From the NCBI GenBank assembly GCA_002869145.1, contig PKTM01000015.1, forward strand, positions 161,794 to 225,793: a stretch of 64,000 nt of DNA. Reading direction: 5' to 3'. A program made the translations under genes and the position numbers. The notes beneath the pieces are model-generated. The model was not told where the DNA came from and made no database searches. It saw nothing but the letters and a program-made list of their open reading frames with translations. The DNA is from Denitrovibrio sp. (GTDB taxonomy: Bacteria; Chrysiogenota; Deferribacteres; Deferribacterales; Geovibrionaceae). This document shows, in pieces, positions 9,559-17,402 of this stretch. Every line of letters starts with the position of its first letter. The first letter of the stretch is position 1.

Positions 9559-9605
9559 ACACAAGCAATTGAAATCAGCACGCAGAAGTGCGCAGTGTAT
9601 GGGTG

Positions 9606-10682
9606 CTAAGAGTATTTGTACAAAGCTGCACAAGCTCCTTCGGAACTAACCATGCAAGGGCCTACAGGGGATTCTGGTGTGCAGGCAGTGCCGAACAAAG
9701 AACAGCTTGAGGGTTTAATATAGCCTTTCAGAACTTCTCCGCAACTGCACCCTTCTATCTCGTCATCACCCTGAAGTGAAACGTCGAATTTCTTAAAAGC
9801 ATCATATTCCGCGTATTCATCTCTGAAGGCTAGCCCGCTGTCTTCTATATAGCCAATGCCGCGCCACCAACAGCCTTTTTTATAATACACTTCATCAATA
9901 ACACTGCGAGCCTTAGCATTTCCCTCGTCGGCAACTACCCGGGAATAGCTGTTCACAGCCTTAAATTCGCCGTTGTTTGTCTGACGAACCATCTCCAGTA
10001 TCGATGTTAGTATGTCAACAGGCTCAAACCCTGTGACCACTGCTGACATCCCTGCACTGACCACCGGTTCATAAAGCGAAAGTCCTGTAACAGCCGTAAC
10101 ATGTCCAGGGCATATAAATCCGTTTATTTTTAGGTTTTCATCGCTGAGCAAAAGCCCAAGAACCTCAGGCATTGTTTTGCTGTAAGGGGTTATTGATATA
10201 TTTTTAATGCCAGCTTTTTTTGCTGTCAAAGCCAAACTGGCAACGGCGGGGGCTGTCGTTTCAAAACCTATACCGACAAAGACAACTTCTTTATCAGTTT
10301 CGGCTGCAATTTTTATTGTATCAAGCGGCGAAAAAACTATACGCACATCAGCACCTTCGGACTTCATCTTCTGAAGGCTGACCCCTTTTGAGCCGGGAAC
10401 ACGCATCATGTCGCCGAAAGTAACTATTACCGCACCTTTTTCAGCTATCTCAAAAAGAGCGTCTATCTCGCACTGAGGGGTAACACACACAGGGCAACCG
10501 GGTCCGGACACAAGCTCGATGTTTTCAGGCAAAAGAGATTTTATACCGAAACGGGCAATAGCCATTGTGTGGCTTCCGCACACCTCCATAAACCTGTAGG
10601 AACCTGTAGCCTCTTTTAGTATCTGCCTGACAAGTTTGCTGCACAGCTCAGCATTGCGAAAACCTTCAATCATCGAGGCCAT
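9606..10682 (-). CDS. hypD: Hydrogenase maturation protein HypD
   Basis: A 358-residue [4Fe-4S] scaffold that works with HypC to assemble the Fe(CN)2CO group of NiFe hydrogenases. Conserved blocks are FMEVCGSHTMAIARFG near residue 32, SGPGCPVCVTP near 60, GFETTAPAVA, FICPGHVTAVTG, and the cysteine-rich C-terminal SCGEVLKG region. AGGA is about 8 nt before the ATG, which overlaps the end of hypC by 17 bp. The other hyp genes are not in the window. The likely client is the hydrogenase at 17.4 kb. Confidence 0.96.
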   Translation of the reverse strand: MASMIEGFRNAELCSKLVRQILKEATGSYRFMEVCGSHTMAIARFGIKSLLPENIELVSGPGCPVCVTPQCEIDALFEIAEKGAVIVTFGDMMRVPGSKGVSLQKMKSEGADVRIVFSPLDTIKIAAETDKEVVFVGIGFETTAPAVASLALTAKKAGIKNISITPYSKTMPEVLGLLLSDENLKINGFICPGHVTAVTGLSLYEPVVSAGMSAVVTGFEPVDILTSILEMVRQTNNGEFKAVNSYSRVVADEGNAKARSVIDEVYYKKGCWWRGIGYIEDSGLAFRDEYAEYDAFKKFDVSLQGDDEIEGCSCGEVLKGYIKPSSCSLFGTACTPESPVGPCMVSSEGACAALYKYS

Positions 10683-10893
10683 CGGCGAATTCCTGTAGTA
10701 CCTGCAATGTTTTCTGTGCCTCTTCGGGATCCATCTTTGCTATGGCCATGCCGGCATGTACCATAACCCAGTCTCCCAACACAACTTCATCAGGGAGTAT
10801 CATTATAGACACTTCCCTCTTTGTGCCCGCTATGTCAACTGTTGCCATTATATCTTCAAGCTCAACTATTTGACCGGGAAAACCTAAACACAT
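10666..10893 (-). CDS. hypC: Hydrogenase maturation chaperone HypC
   Basis: A 75-residue HypC/HupF/HybG family chaperone. The obligatory N-terminus MCLGFPGQI provides Cys2, which binds the iron of the nascent active site; GDWVMVHAGMAI is the other family block. It delivers the Fe(CN)2CO unit with HypD to the hydrogenase large subunit. AGGTGAT precedes the ATG. The gene heads a hypC-hypD-hflX(-114 aa) run on the minus strand. Confidence 0.96.
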   Translation of the reverse strand: MCLGFPGQIVELEDIMATVDIAGTKREVSIMILPDEVVLGDWVMVHAGMAIAKMDPEEAQKTLQVLQEFADGLDD

Positions 10894-10908
10894 AAATCAC
10901 CTATATAT

Positions 10909-11598
10909 CTAATTGTACCTGTATGGTTCTTTTGTTTCTATATAATCATTTTTTCTGACGAAGTAAACAGCATACATAAGCCCAACGATAAAACCGCCTA
11001 TGTGAGCCCACCATGCAACATTTCCGCCTACCCCGCCAGTTCCGTTCAAAAACTGAAAACCGAACCATAAAAGCAAGAAGATAACTGCAGGGATATCAAC
11101 TATTGTTATAAATATTATTATTATTACTAGTGTCTTAACCTTTGCTCTGGGGTAAAATATAAGATATGCGCCCATAACGCCGGCGACAGCTCCGCTTGCA
11201 CCTACCATAGGTATTACGGAGTCCGGAAACATAACTATCTGCGTAAGAGCAGCGGCAAAACCAAACATTATATAAATAAAGAGATATTTTAAATGTCCAA
11301 GCTTACCCTCCATATTTTTACCGAATATGAAAAGGAAATACATGTTTCCTAAAATATGCAAAAAACCCCCATGGATGAACATGGAGGACAGTATGGGCAA
11401 ATATCTGTCCGTGAGGGTAAGTGCTGGGTTATCTACAAAAATTTTCTTAGCTACCAGTCCATACTGATATATAAAAAGATTCTCTTCATAATTGCTCATC
11501 TGAACCATTTTCATAAACACAGCAATATTTATAAATATTAGCAACCAGTTTACAAAAGGGAATTTAGTTAATGGTATCGAGGTCTTTAGAGGGAAAAT
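10909..11598 (-). CDS. Rhomboid intramembrane serine protease, probable ATT start
   Basis: Six-helix rhomboid protease. Catalytic Ser is in GASGAVAGVMGAY, catalytic His in WWAHIGGFIVG, with an HILGN segment in helix 2. There is no ATG, GTG or TTG between the yedF stop codon and a TTG at 11544 that lies inside the first membrane helix and lacks a ribosome binding site. The frame upstream encodes FPLKTSIPLTKFPFVNWLLI, the usual rhomboid N-terminus, and AAGGAG sits 8 nt before an ATT codon where the family has its initiating Met. I therefore call ATT at 11598 the start (229 residues). The substrate is unknown. Confidence 0.88.
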   Translation of the reverse strand: MFPLKTSIPLTKFPFVNWLLIFINIAVFMKMVQMSNYEENLFIYQYGLVAKKIFVDNPALTLTDRYLPILSSMFIHGGFLHILGNMYFLFIFGKNMEGKLGHLKYLFIYIMFGFAAALTQIVMFPDSVIPMVGASGAVAGVMGAYLIFYPRAKVKTLVIIIIFITIVDIPAVIFLLLWFGFQFLNGTGGVGGNVAWWAHIGGFIVGLMYAVYFVRKNDYIETKEPYRYN

Positions 11599-11610
11599 AG
11601 TCCTTTCTCC

Positions 11611-12189
11611 TTATAATCTGATAACTTTGTCTGAGTTAAAGAGTTTATTGCCTACCGTGTGGGCATCGGTAACAGTACCTACTTTTAGCTCGTCAACAAG
11701 CTTATAAAACTCTAGGCATATTCCGCATGAAAGGATTTCCATACCTGAATCATCAAGCTCGCGCAGCAGAGGCACAGTCTCTTCATTTATTGTCGTCAGC
11801 CTAACAGCATTATTTACAAATATAACTGATTTTGGAGGATTTTCGAGGTTTTTCAAGTTTCCAATAAAACCCTTCATAAGCATTTTACCCAACTCAGGCT
11901 CTTCAGAGCCCACACACTCACCGCTTATAAGCACCACTGTCTCTTTATCAGATTTATAATCTGCATCAACAGCACAATCATAACCGACAGTTACATCAAT
12001 CTGGTAAACACCGTCTTTCTCTGTAACATTTGCAGTGTGTCCGTTTGACTCACAAAAGTTCTTCACATTCACACTGGAGCCTTTGTTGTCCACCAGAATG
12101 GTCAGTATCCCTTCATCCATTTTTGAAAGTGATTCCTTTGCCATAAGAACCGGTTGAGGACAAGCAAGCCCCCTTGCATCTATTTCCAT
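11611..12189 (-). CDS. yedF: YedF-type sulfurtransferase-like protein (TusA-DsrE fusion)
   Basis: 192 residues. The N-terminal TusA/SirA-like domain (1-75) carries the CPQPV motif with Cys10; the C-terminal DsrE-like half (80-192) carries a cysteine pair in LSCGICLEFYKL. This architecture matches the selenium metabolism protein YedF family, linked by co-occurrence to selenium use and to sulfur relay; the reaction is unproven. GGAG precedes the ATG. The rhomboid gene follows 12 bp after its stop codon and shares its transcript. Good length, no defects seen. Confidence 0.88.
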   Translation of the reverse strand: MEIDARGLACPQPVLMAKESLSKMDEGILTILVDNKGSSVNVKNFCESNGHTANVTEKDGVYQIDVTVGYDCAVDADYKSDKETVVLISGECVGSEEPELGKMLMKGFIGNLKNLENPPKSVIFVNNAVRLTTINEETVPLLRELDDSGMEILSCGICLEFYKLVDELKVGTVTDAHTVGNKLFNSDKVIRL

Positions 12190-12276
12190 GTTAAAATCTC
12201 CATATCAATAATAAAGTTATATATTACTCTGCTGGACAATTGTTTCAAGGGTTAGTTCTAAGCTGGATAGTTTTAC

Positions 12277-12307
12277 GAAAAAAAAGGCGGTACAGTGTAC
12301 CGCCTTT
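12277..12307 (-). terminator. Intrinsic terminator after the 11-heme cytochrome gene
   Basis: On the minus strand, AAAGGCGGTAC pairs with GTACCGCCTTT, followed by a run of eight T. It lies about 22 bp past the cytochrome stop codon. Confidence 0.85.
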
Positions 12308-12328
12308 ATGAGTTTAGTTAATGTCTGT

Positions 12329-13834
12329 TTACTTGTGACATGCGCCGCAAGATGTAGTAGCTCTCATCTCTTTGTGACACTTGATGCAGAGCTCTGTGTG
12401 GAAGACATTTTTTGTGCCTTCGACAACTTCCGGAACTTCAAACTTAAGCATACCGGCCTCAGGATATTCGTGACATGAAGCACATGCAAGTCTTTCTGCG
12501 TGGCCTTTGTGCTCAAAGATAACAGCCTTCTTTTTGCCTTCAGGAGCATATCTCTCTTTCAGGTCGATTGTTTCAAGACCTTCGAGAATAGACATCATCT
12601 CTTCTGAGTTAACAGGTCCTGTTTTTTCAGCGTGTGTCTCTTCTTCTGACACGCTTTGAGCTGTAATAACAGGTGCATGAGTCTCCTCAGTCTCTTCAGG
12701 CTCTACATAATTTTTGATTTTCGCTGTAAGATCGTTAGCTTTTTCGAACATCATGTCAAAATACTCAGGGTTGTGAACACCTTCCGAGCCGTCGCTTTCG
12801 ATAACTCTTACAATATAAAGAAGCTCATTAGTGAGTTCTCTCTGGCCGTGAGGCATTGCTTCACGTTTAGCCATATAGAAATCTCTCTGCTTCTGAACTT
12901 TAACAAGCTGTTCGTTAAAGTAATTCTGTGTATCTGTCATTATATCAGCGTATGATTCATCGTGACACATAACACATGTATCAGTATTAGGTCTTATAAA
13001 AGCACTTTCGTGACAGTCTGAGCAGTCGAGGTCTGCCATATACCAGCTGTAACCTTCGATACCTTCTGCGTAAGTGCCTTCCTGAATTTCTTTTTGAGCT
13101 ACGTGACAAGTAGCACAGTCATCGTTCGCATGCGGGCTAGCCTGAGCACGAACGTCATCGTGACACTCAAAACATGTAGCCATCTCAGGCTCATGGAATC
13201 TCTCTCCGCTGTGACCTATGCCAAGGTGGCAGTTGAAACAGCTGAGTCCCATGTCTTTGTGCAGTGTGTGGTTTGGTTCAACACCGGCCTGTACACCATC
13301 TGCAAAAACATCGGCTCGGCCGTATTCTTCACGGTATTCAGGCATAACGACTTCATCCATATGTCTGAACTCACCTGCGATCTTGATAATTCTATTTCTG
13401 CGCATCTCTTTATTTGCTTCATCTGAATGGCAGTAAAGGCAGGAGTCTTCAAAAGCTGCTTTCTCTGCACCTTCAACAGTAGATCCGTAATGAGTAAGGT
13501 CTTCTATAATTTGCTCTTCAGATGTGAATATTTCGTGATAAAGGCTTCTTGTTCCAGCAACAATGTGAGCATCTAAATACCCTATAATGCCGGGATCTCC
13601 ATGACAGTCAAGACAGCTAACATCTACTTCGCTGTGTATACTTTTTCTCCAAGTATAATATTCGCCTCTGACAGCTATCTCTTCTTTCGCATGACAAGTC
13701 TGACAGAACTCCGCAGTACTTGTCGCATGCATTGTCTGTACGCCTATAAAGCCAGCTCCGACTACTACTAAGGCGATGATTATTGTAAAGATTAGAGGGT
13801 CTTTACAACTGAATTCTTTTATTTTTTGCCACAT
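12329..13834 (-). CDS. Membrane-anchored multiheme c-type cytochrome, 11 CxxCH motifs, NapC/NirT-like N-terminus
   Basis: 501 residues. One N-terminal membrane helix (about residues 14-33) is followed at once by the first CxxCH, as in NapC/NirT quinol dehydrogenases. Eleven CxxCH motifs are visible; eight lie in the first ~290 residues, then a helical stretch and an acidic Thr/Glu linker (EEETHAEKTG) lead to a C-terminal module with three. It probably takes electrons from menaquinol and passes them to periplasmic or outer-membrane carriers. I chose the ATG at 13834 (GGGGG five bases upstream) over a GTG four codons earlier. It stands alone, between yedF and atpE, with its own terminator. Confidence 0.9.
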   Translation of the reverse strand: MWQKIKEFSCKDPLIFTIIIALVVVGAGFIGVQTMHATSTAEFCQTCHAKEEIAVRGEYYTWRKSIHSEVDVSCLDCHGDPGIIGYLDAHIVAGTRSLYHEIFTSEEQIIEDLTHYGSTVEGAEKAAFEDSCLYCHSDEANKEMRRNRIIKIAGEFRHMDEVVMPEYREEYGRADVFADGVQAGVEPNHTLHKDMGLSCFNCHLGIGHSGERFHEPEMATCFECHDDVRAQASPHANDDCATCHVAQKEIQEGTYAEGIEGYSWYMADLDCSDCHESAFIRPNTDTCVMCHDESYADIMTDTQNYFNEQLVKVQKQRDFYMAKREAMPHGQRELTNELLYIVRVIESDGSEGVHNPEYFDMMFEKANDLTAKIKNYVEPEETEETHAPVITAQSVSEEETHAEKTGPVNSEEMMSILEGLETIDLKERYAPEGKKKAVIFEHKGHAERLACASCHEYPEAGMLKFEVPEVVEGTKNVFHTELCIKCHKEMRATTSCGACHK

Positions 13835-13858
13835 AATTGCCCCCACAGTAACTTTGAT

Positions 13859-13887
13859 GGAAAAAGGCGGGTTTTAAGACCCGCCTT
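13859..13887 (-). terminator. Intrinsic terminator after atpE
   Basis: On the minus strand AAGGCGGGT pairs with ACCCGCCTT around a TTAA loop, followed by a short T-run. It ends the ATP synthase Fo operon. Confidence 0.85.
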
Positions 13888-13907
13888 GTTTTTTCACTCG
13901 ATTGTTA

Positions 13908-14219
13908 TTAAACAACGAAAAGAAGGATAAGAGCTACAACAAGTGCATAAATTGCAAGTGACTCGATCAGTGCAAGACCGATGATCATTGTTGTAGAAAT
14001 TTTACCGGATGCGCTAGGGTTTCTAGAGATACCTTCAACAGCACCTTTGATAGCAGTACCCTGACCAATACCAGTACCAAGAGCAGCGATACCGATAGCA
14101 AGACCTGCACCAATGTACTTAGCTGATAAAGCAGCTGCTGCGCCTTCTGCAGCGAAAGCTGTTGTTGCAACTGCCATTAATGCAGTTACTGAGAGAAGAA
14201 TTCTTACGATTTTAGACAT
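13908..14219 (-). CDS. atpE: ATP synthase Fo subunit c, with signal peptide
   Basis: A 103-residue c-ring subunit; the N-terminal ~24 residues form a cleavable signal sequence ending in TTAFAAEG. The mature hairpin has helix 1 [16 protein letters not shown], polar loop SRNPSASG, and helix 2 with the ion carboxylate Glu86. Gln53, Glu86, Ser87 and Tyr91 match the Na+ ligand positions of Ilyobacter tartaricus subunit c (Q32, E65, S66, Y70), although the T67 equivalent is Leu88, so the coupling ion is unsettled. GGAGG precedes the ATG. It is last in the Fo operon; F1 genes are not in this window. Confidence 0.95.
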   Translation of the reverse strand: MSKIVRILLSVTALMAVATTAFAAEGAAAALSAKYIGAGLAIGIAALGTGIGQGTAIKGAVEGISRNPSASGKISTTMIIGLALIESLAIYALVVALILLFVV

Positions 14220-14249
14220 TTTAATGTCCTCCTAAATTATATGAAAATT

Positions 14250-14921
14250 TTAGTGTGCTTCTTCAAGTGCACCACTTATATAAATCATCGACAGCATCAT
14301 AAACACATACGCCTGAAGCAGGGATGTGAAAAGACCAAGCATAAACATCGGCAGAGGCACTACAAATGGAACCAGCATAAAAAGAATGATGATAACCAGA
14401 TCCTCACCGAAAATGTTTCCGAAAAGTCGCATGGACAGAGAAAGCGGACGGGCAAGGTGGCCTATGATCTCAATAATGAGCATCAAAGGAGCCAGCCAGG
14501 CAACAGGTCCGAGGAAATGCTTGATATAGCCTGCCCCGTGCCTTTTAATTCCGATATAGTTGTAAACCCCAAAAACTACAAGGGCGGGAGCCACTGTAGA
14601 GTTAAGGTTTGATGTGGGAGCCAGAAATCCGGGAATAAGACCAAGCACGTTAGAAAACGCTACATAAAGACCAATACCGAAAATAAGAGGGATATAAGGT
14701 CTGCCCTCTACTCCCATCACGTCGTCGCACATATTATAAACCCCTTTTACAAAGAGCTCTAAAGCGTTCTGTGTGCGGCCAGGAACCTCTGCATCCTTCT
14801 TTTTAGCAAGGCTGCCTAGGAATAACACTATCATCACAACCAGAAATGTCATGGTGACGTGCCAGAACTTATGAGAAAAATCCATACCTAACAGCATGGA
14901 CACATTAATTGGGTGTTCCAT
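14250..14921 (-). CDS. atpB: ATP synthase Fo subunit a
   Basis: A 223-residue stator subunit carrying the ion half-channels. The key helix contains RPLSLSMRLFGNIFGED, with the essential Arg in SMRLFGN; the C-terminal helices (LQAYVFMMLSMIYISGALEEAH) are typical. It overlaps atpI by 17 bp and lies 30 bp upstream of atpE. AAAGGGGAAA precedes the ATG. Confidence 0.95.
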   Translation of the reverse strand: MEHPINVSMLLGMDFSHKFWHVTMTFLVVMIVLFLGSLAKKKDAEVPGRTQNALELFVKGVYNMCDDVMGVEGRPYIPLIFGIGLYVAFSNVLGLIPGFLAPTSNLNSTVAPALVVFGVYNYIGIKRHGAGYIKHFLGPVAWLAPLMLIIEIIGHLARPLSLSMRLFGNIFGEDLVIIILFMLVPFVVPLPMFMLGLFTSLLQAYVFMMLSMIYISGALEEAH

Positions 14922-15279
14922 CGTCTTTCCCCTTTAAGTTGTTGTATATAACTACAAATGGTATACACACGGGTATAATTGAGAGCCCCACCAGCATACC
15001 TATTATATTTAAATTCAGTTTGGTAACACATGCCCAGATGACAAACGCTGTTACCAGCAGTCTAAGCTGTCCATTAAAAATCAGACCCATGCTTACCTGC
15101 CCTTCAATCAAGCCAACTATCTTTCGTGCAAGAGAAAAAAAGTTGAAAGCTCCAAGAAGGTAACCTACAAGCAGACCATTAGCAAGCGCAGGTTCAAATC
15201 TGAACCTGCATACTGTATACAATATTGTGAAAAAAATCAATGACAGAATTAATATTTTATTAGGTGTTTTCATCATCAT
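14905..15279 (-). CDS. atpI: ATP synthase subunit I (AtpI-like)
   Basis: A 124-residue, four-helix membrane protein at the position and with the hydrophobic profile of the ATP synthase I chain family (PF03899), thought to help c-ring assembly or ion supply. Motifs are weak in this family; support comes from size, helices and operon place. The start lies within the end of atpZ (20-bp overlap), with three consecutive ATG codons; no ribosome binding site is obvious, so translation is probably coupled. Confidence 0.8.
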   Translation of the reverse strand: MMMKTPNKILILSLIFFTILYTVCRFRFEPALANGLLVGYLLGAFNFFSLARKIVGLIEGQVSMGLIFNGQLRLLVTAFVIWACVTKLNLNIIGMLVGLSIIPVCIPFVVIYNNLKGKDDGTPN

Positions 15280-15496
15280 AAAGATCAGTTTTTTTAATGA
15301 AATAGATCATATTTTTGAAACCTGCAATTATGCCGCAAACCATAAAAATCAGAAACAGCCATGGCTTAGTTCCGAAAAACTTATCCAGCCACCACCCCAT
15401 AGCTGCACCTATGAGTATACTGAAAGCCAGCGAAGTACCTGCTGAGCTTGCGTTTGCCATCTTTTTAATATACTTATCAGTATCAGATTTTTTCAC
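15260..15496 (-). CDS. atpZ: AtpZ-like ATP synthase accessory membrane protein
   Basis: 78 residues with two membrane helices and the conserved GWWLDKFFGTKPW segment between them, matching the AtpZ/AtpQ-type family (PF09527) that heads many Fo operons. The role is in c-ring assembly or Mg2+/Ca2+ supply by analogy. The start is GTG, overlapping the upstream PII-like gene by 4 bp (GTGA). It is followed by atpI with a 20-bp overlap. Confidence 0.8.
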   Translation of the reverse strand: MKKSDTDKYIKKMANASSAGTSLAFSILIGAAMGWWLDKFFGTKPWLFLIFMVCGIIAGFKNMIYFIKKTDLYDDENT

Positions 15497-15816
15497 TTCA
15501 CACCATAAGCTTTGTAAACATCCAGCGTAAAAGCAACCCCTGTTCCCGGTTCATTAAAATTTACTATTTTATCAAGGCCATCCATAAAGTCGTCAAATAT
15601 TTTGTCGGGTATAGTGGTCATAAGTGTACGGTTAGTAGCTCTGGACCCTACAATCATTTCTCTGAAGCCAGCAAATATCGGGATATCATACGCAAGAATA
15701 CGTCCCATACCCACAGAGTCAAGAACAGTGCCGCCACGCACGTCCATCTCTACCATATACTCAATAACTTCTTCCAGCAGTTCAACCGAATTCAGTACTA
15801 AAAATACCAGTTTCAT
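15493..15816 (-). CDS. PII-like signalling protein (GlnB superfamily, divergent)
   Basis: 107 residues, full length, with the PII-type beta-alpha-beta repeat: strand MKLVFLVLN, helix LLEEVIEYMVEMDVRGGTVLDS, a central loop, then second strand MTTIPDKIFDDFMDGL. It lacks the uridylylated T-loop tyrosine context of GlnB/GlnK, so it fits the broader PII-like group whose ligands are often unknown nucleotides. It heads the Fo operon and overlaps atpZ by 4 bp, suggesting it senses energy state for ATP synthase genes or proteins; that is inference. Confidence 0.75.
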   Translation of the reverse strand: MKLVFLVLNSVELLEEVIEYMVEMDVRGGTVLDSVGMGRILAYDIPIFAGFREMIVGSRATNRTLMTTIPDKIFDDFMDGLDKIVNFNEPGTGVAFTLDVYKAYGVK

Positions 15817-15935
15817 AAGGCAGCGCCTTGGGGTTTAACACTAGACTGTGAATACAAACTATACCTCCACTCCAGCTATTTCAGTTAGCTCGGCAAAAAA
15901 AGTACTGCCTCGCTTTCACTGCGCATTATTCGGGA

Positions 15936-17204
15936 CTAATGTATCTCTTTTAAACTTTCGTAATGTGCTTTTATCGTTGCCTCTAAATCTGCATCAGTGT
16001 GCGCTGTACTTACAAACATGCCTTCAAACTGTGCCGTAGCAAGTGTTATACCGCGCTTAAGCATAGCGTGGAAGAATTTCGCATACATACCTGTATCAGA
16101 CTTAACAGCATCAGCAAAACTTATAACTGTACCCTCTTTAAAAAACAGACATGACATAGACTCTATTCTGTTATAAGCATATTTAAGTCCGAGATTCTTG
16201 CAGTTATCCGCCAAACCATCGAAAAGAATATCCGATTTAATTTTAAGGTTTTTATAAAAATCAGGCTGTGAAAGCTTGTTCAGCATTGCAAGACCGGCCG
16301 CCGTAGCCAGTGGGTTACCAGAAAGTGTCCCTGCCTGATAAACAGGCCCTGTGTGAGACATCATCTCCATTATTTCACGCTTTCCGCCAAATGCACCAAC
16401 AGGGAGTCCGCCGCCGATAATCTTGCCCATTGTTGTAATATCAGGCATTACACCGAAATATTCCTGAGCACCGCCAGCCGCAAGTCTGAACCCTGTAATA
16501 ACCTCATCAAAAAGCAGCACAATACCTTCGTCATCACAAAGCTTTCGAAGCTCCTGAAGGAAACCTTCTTTAGGGAGAACAACTCCCATGTTGCCGGCCA
16601 CAGCTTCAATAAGTACACAACCGACCTCATCCTTGTTTTCTGCAAGTAGAGCCTTTATGGAATCAATGTCGTTATACTGAGCAACGAGTGTATGTTTAGC
16701 AAAATCTGCAGGCACACCGGGGCTTGAGGGCTGATTGAAAGTTAGTGCTCCACTCCCCGCTTTAACAAGCAGCGAGTCGGAGTGACCGTGATAGCATCCT
16801 TCGAATTTGATTATCTTATCACGCTTAGTATATGCTCTTGCAAGCCTGATGGCACTCATAAGAGCCTCAGTTCCAGAGCTCACAAGGCGAACCATCTCAA
16901 CAGATGGAACCATGGCACATATCTTTTTTGCAATATCAAGTTCCGCTTTCGTAGGCGCACCGAAGCTGGTACCCAGATCAGCAGCATGTTTAACAGCACC
17001 AATGATATCCGGGTCTGCATGACCAGTGATCATTGGCCCCCATGAGCATACGTAATCTATATATTCTTTTCCGTTTTCATCATAAATTTTTGAACCTTGC
17101 GCGCCTTTAATAACAACAGGATCGCCGCCCACAGAACCGAAAGCTCTAACGGGGCTGTTCACACCGCCGGGGATGTATTTTTTTGACTCTTCAAAAATTG
17201 TCAT
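15936..17204 (-). CDS. hemL: Glutamate-1-semialdehyde 2,1-aminomutase
   Basis: A 422-residue PLP enzyme that makes 5-aminolevulinate in the C5 tetrapyrrole pathway, needed for the many heme proteins encoded here. PGGVNSPVRAFGSVGG opens the protein, HGHSD follows near residue 148, the PLP lysine is in TTMGKIIGGGLPVGAFGG, and QAGTLSGNPLA is present. The reading frame extends 39 codons upstream, but the ATG at 17204 has GAGAGG before it and matches the family N-terminus. It is a single-gene unit, divergent from the hydrogenase operon. Confidence 0.96.
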   Translation of the reverse strand: MTIFEESKKYIPGGVNSPVRAFGSVGGDPVVIKGAQGSKIYDENGKEYIDYVCSWGPMITGHADPDIIGAVKHAADLGTSFGAPTKAELDIAKKICAMVPSVEMVRLVSSGTEALMSAIRLARAYTKRDKIIKFEGCYHGHSDSLLVKAGSGALTFNQPSSPGVPADFAKHTLVAQYNDIDSIKALLAENKDEVGCVLIEAVAGNMGVVLPKEGFLQELRKLCDDEGIVLLFDEVITGFRLAAGGAQEYFGVMPDITTMGKIIGGGLPVGAFGGKREIMEMMSHTGPVYQAGTLSGNPLATAAGLAMLNKLSQPDFYKNLKIKSDILFDGLADNCKNLGLKYAYNRIESMSCLFFKEGTVISFADAVKSDTGMYAKFFHAMLKRGITLATAQFEGMFVSTAHTDADLEATIKAHYESLKEIH

Positions 17205-17362
17205 AATAAACCTCTCTAAGACATTTTTAAGAATACTACTAAAGATAATGGTTTTGCTCAAGTTATATGTTGAAAAACTCCCTTTTATAATTGAAAAAGC
17301 TATCAAAGAATCTAATGCCACATATCGTAAAATAAATGAGAAAAACTAAATCTATTATGATA

Positions 17363-17376
17363 ATATGTATACATAT
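17363..17376. promoter_or_regulatory. 14-bp palindrome upstream of the hydrogenase operon
   Basis: ATATGTATACATAT, perfect over 14 bp, about 27 bp before the hydrogenase large subunit start. The GTATAC core matches the palindrome upstream of class I fumarase. It could be an operator, or chance in AT-rich DNA. Confidence 0.35.
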
Positions 17377-17402
17377 AAATTTAATTATTTGGAGCTTTAT
17401 TA

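Noticed and set aside
11356..11541. Plus-strand 61-codon open frame inside the rhomboid gene
   Set aside because: It is a shadow of the rhomboid coding strand with no ribosome binding site or homology.
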